Made by a program: the position numbers and the translations under genes
Assembly: GCA_014190175.1 (NCBI GenBank)
Contig: BJFZ01000040.1
Coordinates: 1 to 11,208 of the forward strand
Direction of reading: 5' to 3'
Source: Actinomycetes bacterium
GTDB lineage: Bacteria; Actinomycetota; Actinomycetes; Nanopelagicales; Nanopelagicaceae
DNA length: 11,208 nucleotides
The notes under the pieces: model-generated
What the model was told of the DNA's origin: nothing
The model's input: the letters and a program-made list of their open reading frames with translations, nothing else
Databases searched by the model: none
Part shown: positions 1-8,352 of the stretch, one piece after another
Layout of the letters: each line of letters begins with the position of its first letter
Position numbering within the stretch: position 1 is the stretch's first letter

Positions 1-3000
1 GAGCTCCCCACTCGCTGGCTAGCCATTTTTCTTTTAACGAGGAGAGCACGCTCTCATCGAAGGCACCTTCATCAGCGCTTCCCGGCAACTCATCTTCATC
101 CAAAAGTGCAACATCTCCGAATCTTTCTTCTAGCCAACTATGGAAAGCAGTTCCGCGGCGGGCGATTGGGTCTGGCTTAAATGGAAGTGGTCTTCTAATT
201 CGAGCCGCAAACTCCTTTTGATCCGCCGCCAGAGCAAGTAAGGCTGAAACTGATAACCGTGGTGGAAGTTTGACGATGATTTCACTTTTATCTCGTTGCT
301 GCTCTTGAAGTGCCAACTCCACGCCACTCTTAAGTTCTAAAATCTTTTGGTCTAACTGAGCGTTTTCTGAAATTATTGCAAAGTTGGAATTATTATTTTG
401 TAATGCTTTTAATAATCTTTCAAAGTTAGGTCGACGTTTACCAAGTGGGTCAACTGGCCATGGCGCACTCTTTGGATTAACTAAACCAGGATTTTCTGGG
501 TCAGTTGGTGGTGCATCAATCTCGCCGGCAACTTCGCCACCAATTTTCACGACTTGATTAAATACATCTTTATATAACGAACTCGGGGGTACGAAATTTT
601 TTCCGTTTCGCCACCACGAAGTAGTACAAAAGAGATGGCTACGCGCTCTGGTGACCGCAACGTAAGCCAACCGTTGTTCTTCATCACCTTTGCGATCATT
701 GCAATATAAGTGATAGTTCCCGATTTCATCATGTACATCTTTTGTCGTAATACATCTTTGTAATTCAAGCGGTTTGAAACGATCCCGATCTAAACGGAGT
801 GGGAATGGCACTGTTCCTTCATCTTTAAGCCAATTCTCCCCAGATTTTTCTGATGGGAACACACCCTCTGCTAATCCTGGCAAAACTACTAGATCCCATT
901 CGCCGCCTTTTGCTCCGTGGACTGTCAGAATCTGCACAACATCTTTTCTAACTTCTACTCCACCGGCGCGTAGACCACCTTCTTCGCGATCTGCCACATC
1001 TATCCAAGTTAAAAATGAACTCAGCGATCCACCCTGGCTATAAAAATTATTAGCTTCATCAATAAATCGATCTAGGTAACGTCGATTATGTTCTGTAAGT
1101 GCTACATCCACTGCTAAATATAATTCGCGTTCAATTGCGACAATCAAATCTGGAATTGGCAAATGCACTTTCTTACGTAATCTCTGAATCTGTTTTGCCA
1201 GTGCTACCAAACGCGGGTAGCCGACTTCAGAAAAACTGTCACGAACATTAGATTTACTACTTCCTCGTTGCACTACTTTAGATAGCTCAGCTGACTCAGC
1301 TAGCTCATCTAGCGCTTCTACGATTGATGAGCGGGCCAACTCATCACTTTCGACATCCGAACCATTGAGTACGCGCTCCACTAGATTGCGGCCGGGTTCA
1401 CGCTCACTCGCTCTACTACGCGCGAACTTTCCAAGGGCAGCAATATCCGCTGGGCCAATTCGCCAATATCCATTGTTCAATAAACGCATCAAAGCGGTTC
1501 CGGCATCGGGCAATGCAATAACTCGCAACATGGCATGAATCTCGGCGACTTCTGGAATATGGATTAAGCCATCAATGCCAACAACTTCAACTGGAATTTC
1601 GAGCGCTCGTAGTGCGCTTTCAATTTCAGAAATCTGCGAACGATTACGAACTAAAATTGCGGTTGATTCCACGAAGCGAAAAGTTGGATCTTTTTTCTTT
1701 CTTTCAATTAATTCTGGAAGTTGCTGTCGAGCTTCTTTACTCCAAAAACTCACAAGATGATCGGCGATCGCCTCTGCTTCAAGTTCGACTGTTGCGTAAA
1801 TCCCACAACTTAATTCAGCTGGTGCTGCTGTTGGTTTTGGACCAAGTTTAGAAATCTTAGAATTTGAGTTGCCGGTGGAATTAATTGGGTTTCGCAAAGA
1901 TTCTGAAACGGTATTAGCAAGATCTAAAATCCCATGATCATTTCGCCAACTAATTAACAAGGTGTAAGTTTCGGCTAATTTTCCATCTTTGCTTCGAAAA
2001 TCCGAAGGAAATGCAGCAATGGTGTCACTGCTTGCACCGCGCCAGGCATAAATTGCTTGACAAGGATCACCCACGGCCGTAATCGGGTGCCCGCCACCAA
2101 AGAGTGCTTGCATTAATCGCAACTGTGAGGCTGATGTATCTTGATACTCATCAAGGAGTACGACTTGATATTTTTCCCGCTCAATTGCCCCGACATCTGG
2201 AAATTTGCCAGCTATATCTGCAGCCAAACTCATTTGATCATCAAAAGTCAGTTCAGATTTTCGGGCTCGCTCGTTTATCACTCTCTCGACGATCGGAAGT
2301 AATTGCAAACGAGCTTTTTGAGCAGTAATTATTGGCAAAACATCTGCATAATATGGTGCAAATTTATTTCTAGCAACTGGTTCAACATTTAATACCTCAG
2401 ACAGGAATTGTTCGGTGAACTCCGTAATTTTTGAAATCTCAACTTCATGCTCTTTGATCTGCGAAACTAATTTTAAAACATCTTTTATCACTGTGCTCAG
2501 TAAACTTTCTACATCTGACATATCTCCGTCATAATTACGAACAATTTTTTCAACTTGTTGCCATGCCGCAGCTTCCCCCAACATGGACTCAGGCGGTTCG
2601 ATACCTAATCGTAAGGAATGTGAGGCGGCAATTTTGTTTGCATAAGAGTGATAAGTTGAAATACTTGGTTCACCGCTGAAGATTCTTACCTTGTCATTAA
2701 CTCCTAATTTCGCACGATACTCTGCTGAGCGCTCTAAGACCCGCAAACTATTACGTACCTTCACTGCTAAATCATTTGCAGATTTACGGGTAAATGTTAA
2801 TCCTAAAATTTTATCTGGCTCAACTAATCCGTTTGCAATCAAATATATAACGCGGGTACTCATAGTCTCAGTTTTTCCAGATCCAGCCCCTGCAATTACA
2901 ACAGCCGGCCGATCATTGGGAGAGGCGATAATTTTTGCTTGCTCGGGAGTAGGAGGGTATTGGCCAAGTATCGCGGCTATCTCTTCAGGTGAAAATTTCA

Positions 3001-3043
3001 CATCTTTGTTCATGGGAATTTGATTCATAATAATTTCGCTCAT
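1..3043 (-). CDS. adnB: AdnB-like helicase-nuclease subunit (3' end missing)
   Basis: UvrD-type superfamily 1 motor joined to a RecB-like nuclease, the second subunit of the actinobacterial AdnAB double-strand-break resection machine. The frame stays open for 1014 codons to the window edge. Seen motifs: Q motif PTPEQ (31-35), Walker A AGAGSGKT (51-58, Lys57), Walker B DEYQDT (298-303), motif III GDPCQAIYAWRGA (Gln329), motif IV SWRND, motif V TVHGAKGGEWD (His709) and motif VI VAVTRAR (Arg799, Arg801). The motor therefore looks intact. The nuclease begins with RRGTAFHSW (His968), but its catalytic Asp and Asp/Glu-x-Lys residues lie beyond the edge; mycobacterial AdnB is about 1,100 residues, so roughly 80-100 are missing. 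The ATG overlaps the adnA stop as ATGA, implying coupled translation. In-frame ATGs at codons 6 and 11 are alternative starts, and none has a clear Shine-Dalgarno. AdnB rather than AdnA is chosen from its downstream position and from lacking the first cluster cysteine. Confidence 0.9.
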   Translation of the reverse strand, partial: MSEIIMNQIPMNKDVKFSPEEIAAILGQYPPTPEQAKIIASPNDRPAVVIAGAGSGKTETMSTRVIYLIANGLVEPDKILGLTFTRKSANDLAVKVRNSLRVLERSAEYRAKLGVNDKVRIFSGEPSISTYHSYANKIAASHSLRLGIEPPESMLGEAAAWQQVEKIVRNYDGDMSDVESLLSTVIKDVLKLVSQIKEHEVEISKITEFTEQFLSEVLNVEPVARNKFAPYYADVLPIITAQKARLQLLPIVERVINERARKSELTFDDQMSLAADIAGKFPDVGAIEREKYQVVLLDEYQDTSASQLRLMQALFGGGHPITAVGDPCQAIYAWRGASSDTIAAFPSDFRSKDGKLAETYTLLISWRNDHGILDLANTVSESLRNPINSTGNSNSKISKLGPKPTAAPAELSCGIYATVELEAEAIADHLVSFWSKEARQQLPELIERKKKDPTFRFVESTAILVRNRSQISEIESALRALEIPVEVVGIDGLIHIPEVAEIHAMLRVIALPDAGTALMRLLNNGYWRIGPADIAALGKFARSRASEREPGRNLVERVLNGSDVESDELARSSIVEALDELAESAELSKVVQRGSSKSNVRDSFSEVGYPRLVALAKQIQRLRKKVHLPIPDLIVAIERELYLAVDVALTEHNRRYLDRFIDEANNFYSQGGSLSSFLTWIDVADREEGGLRAGGVEVRKDVVQILTVHGAKGGEWDLVVLPGLAEGVFPSEKSGENWLKDEGTVPFPLRLDRDRFKPLELQRCITTKDVHDEIGNYHLYCNDRKGDEEQRLAYVAVTRARSHLFCTTSWWRNGKNFVPPSSLYKDVFNQVVKIGGEVAGEIDAPPTDPENPGLVNPKSAPWPVDPLGKRRPNFERLLKALQNNNSNFAIISENAQLDQKILELKSGVELALQEQQRDKSEIIVKLPPRLSVSALLALAADQKEFAARIRRPLPFKPDPIARRGTAFHSWLEERFGDVALLDEDELPGSADEGAFDESVLSSLKEKWLASEWGA

Positions 3044-6000
3044 GAGAATAAGGACCGCCCCTCATTCTTGATTGGGCATGATGCAATTACGCCACAAGTG
3101 CGACAAAGAGAATTTTCAGTTGCAATAAATTTTGCGGCAGCCATTAACTCACTATCACGCAATATTTCACCACGTACAGTTTCAACATTAATCGGCGCCT
3201 GTTTGCGATCGGCACCTTTTTTGCCATCTGCTGCGTAGTACAGCAAGGCTCCACCCGGTGTTTTATTATCTGCAAAGTTTTTGAAACCGCCCTCTGCTAC
3301 CGCTAGTTGATATGCGGCTAATTGGGCGTGCTCTTTACCATCAGGAATTGAAATTACATTTTTTGCAGTTTTCAAATCAACGATGATTAAAGATCCGTCG
3401 ACTGCTAATTCAAGCCGATCCACACTTCCTTTTATTAACGCCCGACCTAATGTAAAAGAAAAACTCTCTTCGACTGCCAATAGTTGGGTTGGTCTTTGCT
3501 GATGCCAATTTGTGAACTTAACTAACATCTCTACGGCGCGATCTCGTTCCTTGCTTTCACTCCAACCTTCACCTAATTCTAATTTGCTCCATAAAATTTT
3601 CAACTCACTAGTTAGTTCATTAACATTTGCACCATTAATTACTCGTGCAGCTAATTCATGAAATGCACTTCCCAATAGTTGCGCATTTGAATCACCATCT
3701 CTGCCGCCATGGTTTTCTAAAACCCATTTCAAAGAACATTTACGTAGCGTTTCAAGAGAACTCGGTGAAATTTTTAATGGTTCGCCATCTGCAACCAAGG
3801 GAGCATCTGTCGAAAGCGGGAGTGCGCCGTACCATCGCTGTGGATTAGCCGCTGAAATTCCAGCTTTATCCAAAGTCTTGAGCAAAGTTACCGCAGCCGC
3901 AAAATCTTCTGGCTTACTAGTGGAATCTTCGGCAATTTTTCGCAATTTTGCTACAAGTAATGCCGGCGGTAAATATGTTGGAAGTTTTAACTCAGGCGCA
4001 CCTGTCGGATAAAGATGATCTTCCACTTCAGCAAAAAATTGTGAAGGTTGTTCCTCGCCTCCTGTTGTCGATGTTAAGAATAAGTATCTGCGTGCCCTGG
4101 TAAGAGCGTTATAAAATAAGCGCCGCTCATCATCTAATAAAGCAGATGCAGCCCCTAACAAATGCTCGCTTTCACTTCTCGCTGCTGCAACATCGCGTCT
4201 GGCAATTTCAGCAAGTCGTTCACTTCCTAGTAAAGATCCGCGCGCCTTGAGATTTGGCCATCTGCCTTCCTCAACTCCGGCTACTGCAACTACATCCCAT
4301 TCACGACCTTTTGCCGAATGTGCTGTGAGGATCTCAACTACTCCAGTTCGTGCGGCTCTAGTCGCGATTGTGTCCGCCTCAATAACTTCACTTTCAATCT
4401 GTTTTATAAATGCTCCTGCACTTGCCCCTGGATACCGGTCTGCATGTCTGGCTGCTGCTTCAAAGAGTGAGAGCACCGCATCTAAATTGCTATCGGCACT
4501 GCTGTCACCTTCAATAGCTGCACTTTGCCAGAGTTGCGAAATTTTTCTTCCGTCGTCAGAAAGAGCGTTATCCCATATCTCCCACAAAACATTTTCACTT
4601 TGTGCTGCTTTTCGATTTGCAGCTTTTACGGCCACAGCAATTAAATCTGAAATTCTTTTAGCCGCGGCAAACTCATTCCAATCAAAATCGGCCATAGGGG
4701 TAAGTAATAAGTCACGTAAAATCTCATGAGTATTTTGTGGTTTTTCAAGAGTTTCAACATTTTCAACATCGCGCATCTTTAACAAGGTGTATCGCATTCG
4801 CCGCAAAGTTAGCGGATCGCCTCCCGCAAATGGTGATAGTAAGAGTGCTTCAATATTTTCTGGATTTAATATTTCGCGACGTCGTTCATCAGAGTGAACT
4901 AATCCAATTCTGGCAATCAAAATCATTGGCGAGATAGCACTTTGCAAAATCAATGGTATTGAATTCGAGTCTTGGGCTACTGGAATCCCTAACGCTCCTA
5001 AAGTCCTTCTTAACGTTGCCGTCCTCGCACCAGGTGAGCGCAGGATTATCGCCATTTTGTTATAAGGGATTCCCTCCCCCAAATGCAGCGAATGGAAATG
5101 ATGGGCGATAAAACGGGCCTCTTCATGGGCTGTTTCTAATCGGGCAGTTAAAATCTCGCCACTCAAAGAAATCGCTTTTTTGTCTTGCTCAACTTCCACA
5201 ACTTGTTCACTTTGCGCACTCTTTTTACTTTGCTTAACTTCACAAACTCGCTCGCGATGATCGGTAATCCGTGAGTACCTAAAACCTTTTGCGATCGACA
5301 CTGTTAAATTATTTATCTCAACAGTTGAACGGTAATTTTTTAGTAAATAGCTAATTTTGGCTGGATTACCGTTGGAATCGGCAAATGAATCAGCAGCACG
5401 TGAAACACCTTCAGGATCTGCTCCCCTAAATCTTCCAACTGCTAAATCTGGATCTGCAAATAATGTTAACTCTTGGGCTGAAAGTAATTTTATTAATGAA
5501 CGATGTGCTGGATCACTTTCCTGATACTCATCAACTAAAACAACTTTATATTTATCGCGTAATTCTTGGTGCAGTTTTTCATTACGAGCAATTAAATTAA
5601 TAGCATTGATAATTAACTCACTTGGATCTAATTTATAATCTTCATCAATAGTTCGACTATGTGTGTATTCCAAATAGAATTTACTTGCCGGTAACCATAA
5701 TGGAAAATTTTCACTTGAACTTAAATGCGCTAATTGATCTGGATTAATTCCACGCTCTGTTGCGCGCATAATTAGATCACGCATTTCGCGAGCAAATGCA
5801 CCAGTCTTTACGGCCGCCAACAACTCCTCTGGCCATCCAGCTAAATTTGAAATTGCGGACGGGCCTAATAACTCTCTAATGTAAAAATCTTGTTCAGCGC
5901 CTGACAAAAGTGTTGGTGGTTTTTTCCCATTTTGTGCAGCATGTGCTCTTAGTAATCCAAATGCAAATGCCGGAATTGTTTTAACAATTGCTCCATTAAT

Positions 6001-6309
6001 ACTTTTAGGAATCTGAGAAACTATTGCGTCATTTAATTCGGTCGCTCTTTCCCGATCAAAAGTAAGCAATAAAATTTGATTTGGATCAATGCCTTCTTCA
6101 ATATATGACAGCGCTCTTTCAATCATTAATGCGCTTTTGCCAGTTCCGGGACCACCTAAAACCAGTAGTGGCGAACCGCGATGAGCGACCACAGATTTTT
6201 GCTCATCTGATAATTCCAACCGTTGACCCGGGTTAATGCCGGGATCACGAATTAGCTTTAAATTGGCCACTGGCTTATTCAAGCCGAGCCACCTGACAGT
6301 GGTGGCCAT
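3040..6309 (-). CDS. adnA: AdnA-like helicase-nuclease subunit with Fe-S nuclease domain
   Basis: First subunit of the predicted AdnAB resection complex, 1089 residues, close to the mycobacterial AdnA length. Motor motifs: Q motif LSDEQ (Gln37), Walker A GGPGTGKS (52-59), Walker B DEYQ (260-263), motif IV NYRS (325-328), motif V LTAHSAKGREWD (His664) and motif VI LTRAR (736-740). Motif III is abnormal: ADPDLAVGRFRGA (285-297) has Leu289 where Gln is usual and Gly292 where an aromatic is usual. The C-terminal nuclease shows His884 (GSAFHELA), Asp964 (GSVDRLE), Asp978 and Lys980 (VDLK), and QLAAYQLA (996-1003), so the active site looks complete. Cys858, Cys1069, Cys1072 and Cys1078 have the C…C-x2-C-x5-C spacing of AddB/Cas4-type [4Fe-4S] nucleases. 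The ATG is preceded in frame by a stop four codons upstream, which fixes the start, but no Shine-Dalgarno is visible. A short duplicated linker lies at residues 353-379. It leads adnB by a 4-base overlap. Confidence 0.93.
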   Translation of the reverse strand: MATTVRWLGLNKPVANLKLIRDPGINPGQRLELSDEQKSVVAHRGSPLLVLGGPGTGKSALMIERALSYIEEGIDPNQILLLTFDRERATELNDAIVSQIPKSINGAIVKTIPAFAFGLLRAHAAQNGKKPPTLLSGAEQDFYIRELLGPSAISNLAGWPEELLAAVKTGAFAREMRDLIMRATERGINPDQLAHLSSSENFPLWLPASKFYLEYTHSRTIDEDYKLDPSELIINAINLIARNEKLHQELRDKYKVVLVDEYQESDPAHRSLIKLLSAQELTLFADPDLAVGRFRGADPEGVSRAADSFADSNGNPAKISYLLKNYRSTVEINNLTVSIAKGFRYSRITDHRERVCEVKQSKKSAQSEQVVEVEQDKKAISLSGEILTARLETAHEEARFIAHHFHSLHLGEGIPYNKMAIILRSPGARTATLRRTLGALGIPVAQDSNSIPLILQSAISPMILIARIGLVHSDERRREILNPENIEALLLSPFAGGDPLTLRRMRYTLLKMRDVENVETLEKPQNTHEILRDLLLTPMADFDWNEFAAAKRISDLIAVAVKAANRKAAQSENVLWEIWDNALSDDGRKISQLWQSAAIEGDSSADSNLDAVLSLFEAAARHADRYPGASAGAFIKQIESEVIEADTIATRAARTGVVEILTAHSAKGREWDVVAVAGVEEGRWPNLKARGSLLGSERLAEIARRDVAAARSESEHLLGAASALLDDERRLFYNALTRARRYLFLTSTTGGEEQPSQFFAEVEDHLYPTGAPELKLPTYLPPALLVAKLRKIAEDSTSKPEDFAAAVTLLKTLDKAGISAANPQRWYGALPLSTDAPLVADGEPLKISPSSLETLRKCSLKWVLENHGGRDGDSNAQLLGSAFHELAARVINGANVNELTSELKILWSKLELGEGWSESKERDRAVEMLVKFTNWHQQRPTQLLAVEESFSFTLGRALIKGSVDRLELAVDGSLIIVDLKTAKNVISIPDGKEHAQLAAYQLAVAEGGFKNFADNKTPGGALLYYAADGKKGADRKQAPINVETVRGEILRDSELMAAAKFIATENSLCRTCGVIASCPIKNEGRSLFS
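5176..5253 (-). repeat. Imperfect 45-bp-period tandem duplication inside adnA
   Basis: Two 33-base segments (5221-5253 and 5176-5208) lie one 45-base period apart and agree at 23 of 33 positions by hand alignment. They encode ERVCEVKQSKKS (353-364) and EQVVEVEQDKKA (368-379). The pair sits between motor motifs IV and V in a charged, probably flexible or coiled stretch. An old in-frame duplication explains it best; chance similarity of Lys/Glu/Gln-rich sequence is the alternative. Confidence 0.5.
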
Positions 6310-6436
6310 AGGCGCGTTTTAGCAGCACGCCGATCTCGAAGTAATTCTTGGCGCCCGGCTAAATCAAGCGTAAAGCCGCTGGTGAGCCGTATTCCGCTAA
6401 TGCCACTAGTTCTTTAAGCCACCAGTTATTTAGAGC
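6310..6436. other. Intergenic gap between typA and adnA, no gene seen
   Basis: These 127 bases separate the typA stop from the adnA ATG. I see no hairpin followed by a T-run that would end typA transcription, no convincing promoter pair and no Shine-Dalgarno before adnA. On the minus strand, CTGGTG just after typA can pair with a distant CACCAG, which would enclose about 40 bases; this is weak. The only clear structure is the short tandem repeat at 6398-6430. The adnA promoter may lie here, or adnA may be read through from typA. Confidence 0.5.
6398..6430. repeat. Short imperfect tandem repeat after typA
   Basis: Two adjacent units, TAATGCCACTAGTTCTT (6398-6414) and TAAGCCACCAGTTATT (6415-6430), differ by one indel and three substitutions. 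They sit 7 bases past the typA stop. They may be a local duplication, a tandem protein-binding site, or chance. Confidence 0.4.
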
Positions 6437-8290
6437 TTAATCCCGCTTTTTAGCACGAGCAGTTAGTCGGCCTCGCTCATTTTGATCAAAGATAACTTTG
6501 CGGATTCGAACTGTTGCCGGCGTAACTTCTACGCACTCATCTTCACGGCAAAATTCAAGAGCTTGCTCGAGGTTTAAATGCTTAGGTGGAACTAGACGTT
6601 CTGCATCGTCAGATCCAGATGCACGCATATTTGTTAACTTCTTTTCACGAACTGCGTTGACATCCATATCTTCATTTCGTGCATTCTCGCCAACAATCAT
6701 TCCTTCATAAACTTCAGAACCTGGCTCAACAAATATTGTTCCGCGCTCTTGCAACGATGAAAGTGCGTAAGAGGTAACCATTCCGCGTCGGTCAGCAACT
6801 AATGAACCAGTTGGACGGGTGCGAATTTCACCTTGCCATGGTTCGTAACCATCAAAGACGTGGTGCAAAAGTCCGGTACCGCGAGTTTCTGTTAAGAATT
6901 CAGTACGGAAACCAATTAATCCACGTGATGGGACTGAGAAATCAAGACGAATCCATCCAGTTCCGTGATTTGTCATCTGCTCCATACGGCCTTTTCGACT
7001 TGCCATTAATTGGGTGATAACACCTAGAAACTCTTCTGGAACATCAATTGTTAAACGCTCCATCGGTTCGTGCAATTTTCCATCAATTGTCTTGGTAACA
7101 ACTTGTGGCTTTCCAACAGTTAATTCAAAACCTTCCCGGCGCATAATTTCAACTAATACTGCAAGTTGTAATTCACCGCGTCCCTGAACTTCCCAAGAAT
7201 CAGGACGTTCAGTTGGCAACAAGCGCAGTGAAACATTTCCAACTAACTCTGCATCAAGTCTGTTTTTTACTAAACGAGCAGTTAATTTCTTACCACTTTG
7301 TCCAGCAAGTGGTGAAATGTTGATTCCAATAGTCATCGAAATACTTGGCTCATCCACTGTAATTAATGGAAGCGCAATTGGATGTTCGGGATCAGTTAAA
7401 GATTCGCCAATTGTAATTGTCTCAAAACCAGCTACTGCGATGATGTCACCAGGACCAGCTTTTTCAACAGGCACGCGATCTAAACCATTGTTCATCAGCA
7501 ACTCAACAACTTTTGCGCGTTCAACACTTCCATCAACTTTAATCCAGGCTACTTGCTGACCTTTATTGATCTCGCCTTGATGAATTCGGCAGATCGCTAA
7601 ACGTCCTAAGTAAGGAGATGCGTCAAGGTTGGTAACTTGTGCTTGAAGTGGAGCGCCTTCGTTATAACTTGGTGCTGGAATTGCTGCGTAAATTGTTTCA
7701 AACAATGCATCCAAGTTTTCATCTTCTGGCATAGTGCCGTTTTCGGGACGCGCACTTCCAGCACGACCAGCTTTTGCACATGCATAAATAATTGGAAAAT
7801 CAATCTGTTTCTCAGTTGCATCAAGATCTAAGAAAAGTTCATAGGTTTCGTCCACAACTTCTGCAATACGCGCATCCGGGCGATCTACTTTATTAATAAC
7901 TAAAATAACTGGCAGATTTTTTGATAGCGCTTTACGAAGTACGAAGCGAGTTTGTGGCAAAGGGCCTTCAGATGCATCAACAAGAAGCAGAACTCCGTTA
8001 ACCATTTCAAGACCGCGCTCTACTTCGCCACCGAAATCTGCGTGGCCAGGTGTATCAATAATGTTAATTGTGCGTTCACCGCGCTTAATTGCAGTATTTT
8101 TCGCGAGAATGGTGATTCCTTTTTCGCGTTCGAGATCCATTGAGTCCATGACTCGGTCATCACCTTCGGTCTGCTCCTTGTATGCAGCAAAAGCGCCGGA
8201 TTGCCAAAGCATTGCGTCAACGAGCGTGGTCTTTCCATGATCGACGTGGGCGATAATGGCGATATTACGTAAATCGTCGCGTAACTTCAC
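6437..8290 (-). CDS. typA: TypA/BipA ribosome-associated translational GTPase
   Basis: Translational GTPase of the EF-G/LepA superfamily that binds the 70S ribosome and helps ribosome assembly and stress or cold adaptation. The 617 residues match the family (about 610-630). G domain: G1 AHVDHGKT (14-21), G2 threonine in REKGIT (Thr60), G3 DTPGH (79-83), G4 NKVD (133-136) and G5 near ACAKAG (170-175). A beta-barrel domain follows at about 213-300, then EF-G III/V-like domains at about 310-485 and the TypA-specific C-terminal domain to the end, with [13 protein letters not shown] and RIRKVIFD. The start is a GTG, supported by the family N-terminus ([20 protein letters not shown]). No strong Shine-Dalgarno is seen, only purine-rich sequence upstream. 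It lies 62 bases after ychF on the same strand, with an inverted repeat and a likely -10 element between them. Confidence 0.97.
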   Translation of the reverse strand: MKLRDDLRNIAIIAHVDHGKTTLVDAMLWQSGAFAAYKEQTEGDDRVMDSMDLEREKGITILAKNTAIKRGERTINIIDTPGHADFGGEVERGLEMVNGVLLLVDASEGPLPQTRFVLRKALSKNLPVILVINKVDRPDARIAEVVDETYELFLDLDATEKQIDFPIIYACAKAGRAGSARPENGTMPEDENLDALFETIYAAIPAPSYNEGAPLQAQVTNLDASPYLGRLAICRIHQGEINKGQQVAWIKVDGSVERAKVVELLMNNGLDRVPVEKAGPGDIIAVAGFETITIGESLTDPEHPIALPLITVDEPSISMTIGINISPLAGQSGKKLTARLVKNRLDAELVGNVSLRLLPTERPDSWEVQGRGELQLAVLVEIMRREGFELTVGKPQVVTKTIDGKLHEPMERLTIDVPEEFLGVITQLMASRKGRMEQMTNHGTGWIRLDFSVPSRGLIGFRTEFLTETRGTGLLHHVFDGYEPWQGEIRTRPTGSLVADRRGMVTSYALSSLQERGTIFVEPGSEVYEGMIVGENARNEDMDVNAVREKKLTNMRASGSDDAERLVPPKHLNLEQALEFCREDECVEVTPATVRIRKVIFDQNERGRLTARAKKRD

Positions 8291-8316
8291 AGGTCTGCTC
8301 GTTTCTCTTCTCGGTT

Positions 8317-8322
8317 AATATA
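8317..8322 (-). promoter_or_regulatory. Candidate -10 box for typA
   Basis: On the minus strand these bases read TATATT, five of six matches to TATAAT, 26 bases before the typA GTG. No good -35 element lies at the expected spacing, which is common for actinobacterial promoters. The box falls within the typA-proximal arm of the inverted repeat at 8317-8344, so a factor binding the repeat could control it. Confidence 0.3.
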
Positions 8323-8344
8323 ACTAGATATGCCTAGTTATATT
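8317..8344. repeat. Perfect 11-bp inverted repeat between ychF and typA
   Basis: AATATAACTAG (8317-8327) and CTAGTTATATT (8334-8344) are exact reverse complements around a 6-base spacer, ATATGC. Each arm has only two G/C bases, and no T-run follows on the minus strand, so an intrinsic terminator for ychF is a weak explanation. Two-fold symmetry directly at the likely typA promoter is what a dimeric operator looks like. A transcript hairpin in the typA leader or a 3' stabilising stem for ychF are alternatives. Confidence 0.6.
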
Positions 8345-8352
8345 GATTGGCA

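Noticed and set aside
1..3043. adnB as a broken or frameshifted gene because no stop is seen
   Set aside because: All motor motifs and the nuclease start stay in one frame to position 1. The gene is cut by the window edge, not by mutation.
4247..4729. 160-codon open frame on the plus strand inside adnA
   Set aside because: It lies opposite a clearly conserved helicase gene and its Ser/Ala-rich product has no recognisable motif, so it is an antisense shadow.
6279..6414. Minus-strand open frame before adnA, with a protein-like stretch (LDLAGRQELLRDRRAAK)
   Set aside because: It has no ATG, GTG or TTG start in frame, is under 50 codons and overlaps the adnA start. It may be chance or a decayed remnant, but I cannot support a gene.
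8317..8344. Inverted repeat as an intrinsic terminator for ychF
   Set aside because: The stem has only two G/C pairs and no T-run follows on the minus strand, so this is weaker than an operator or leader hairpin.
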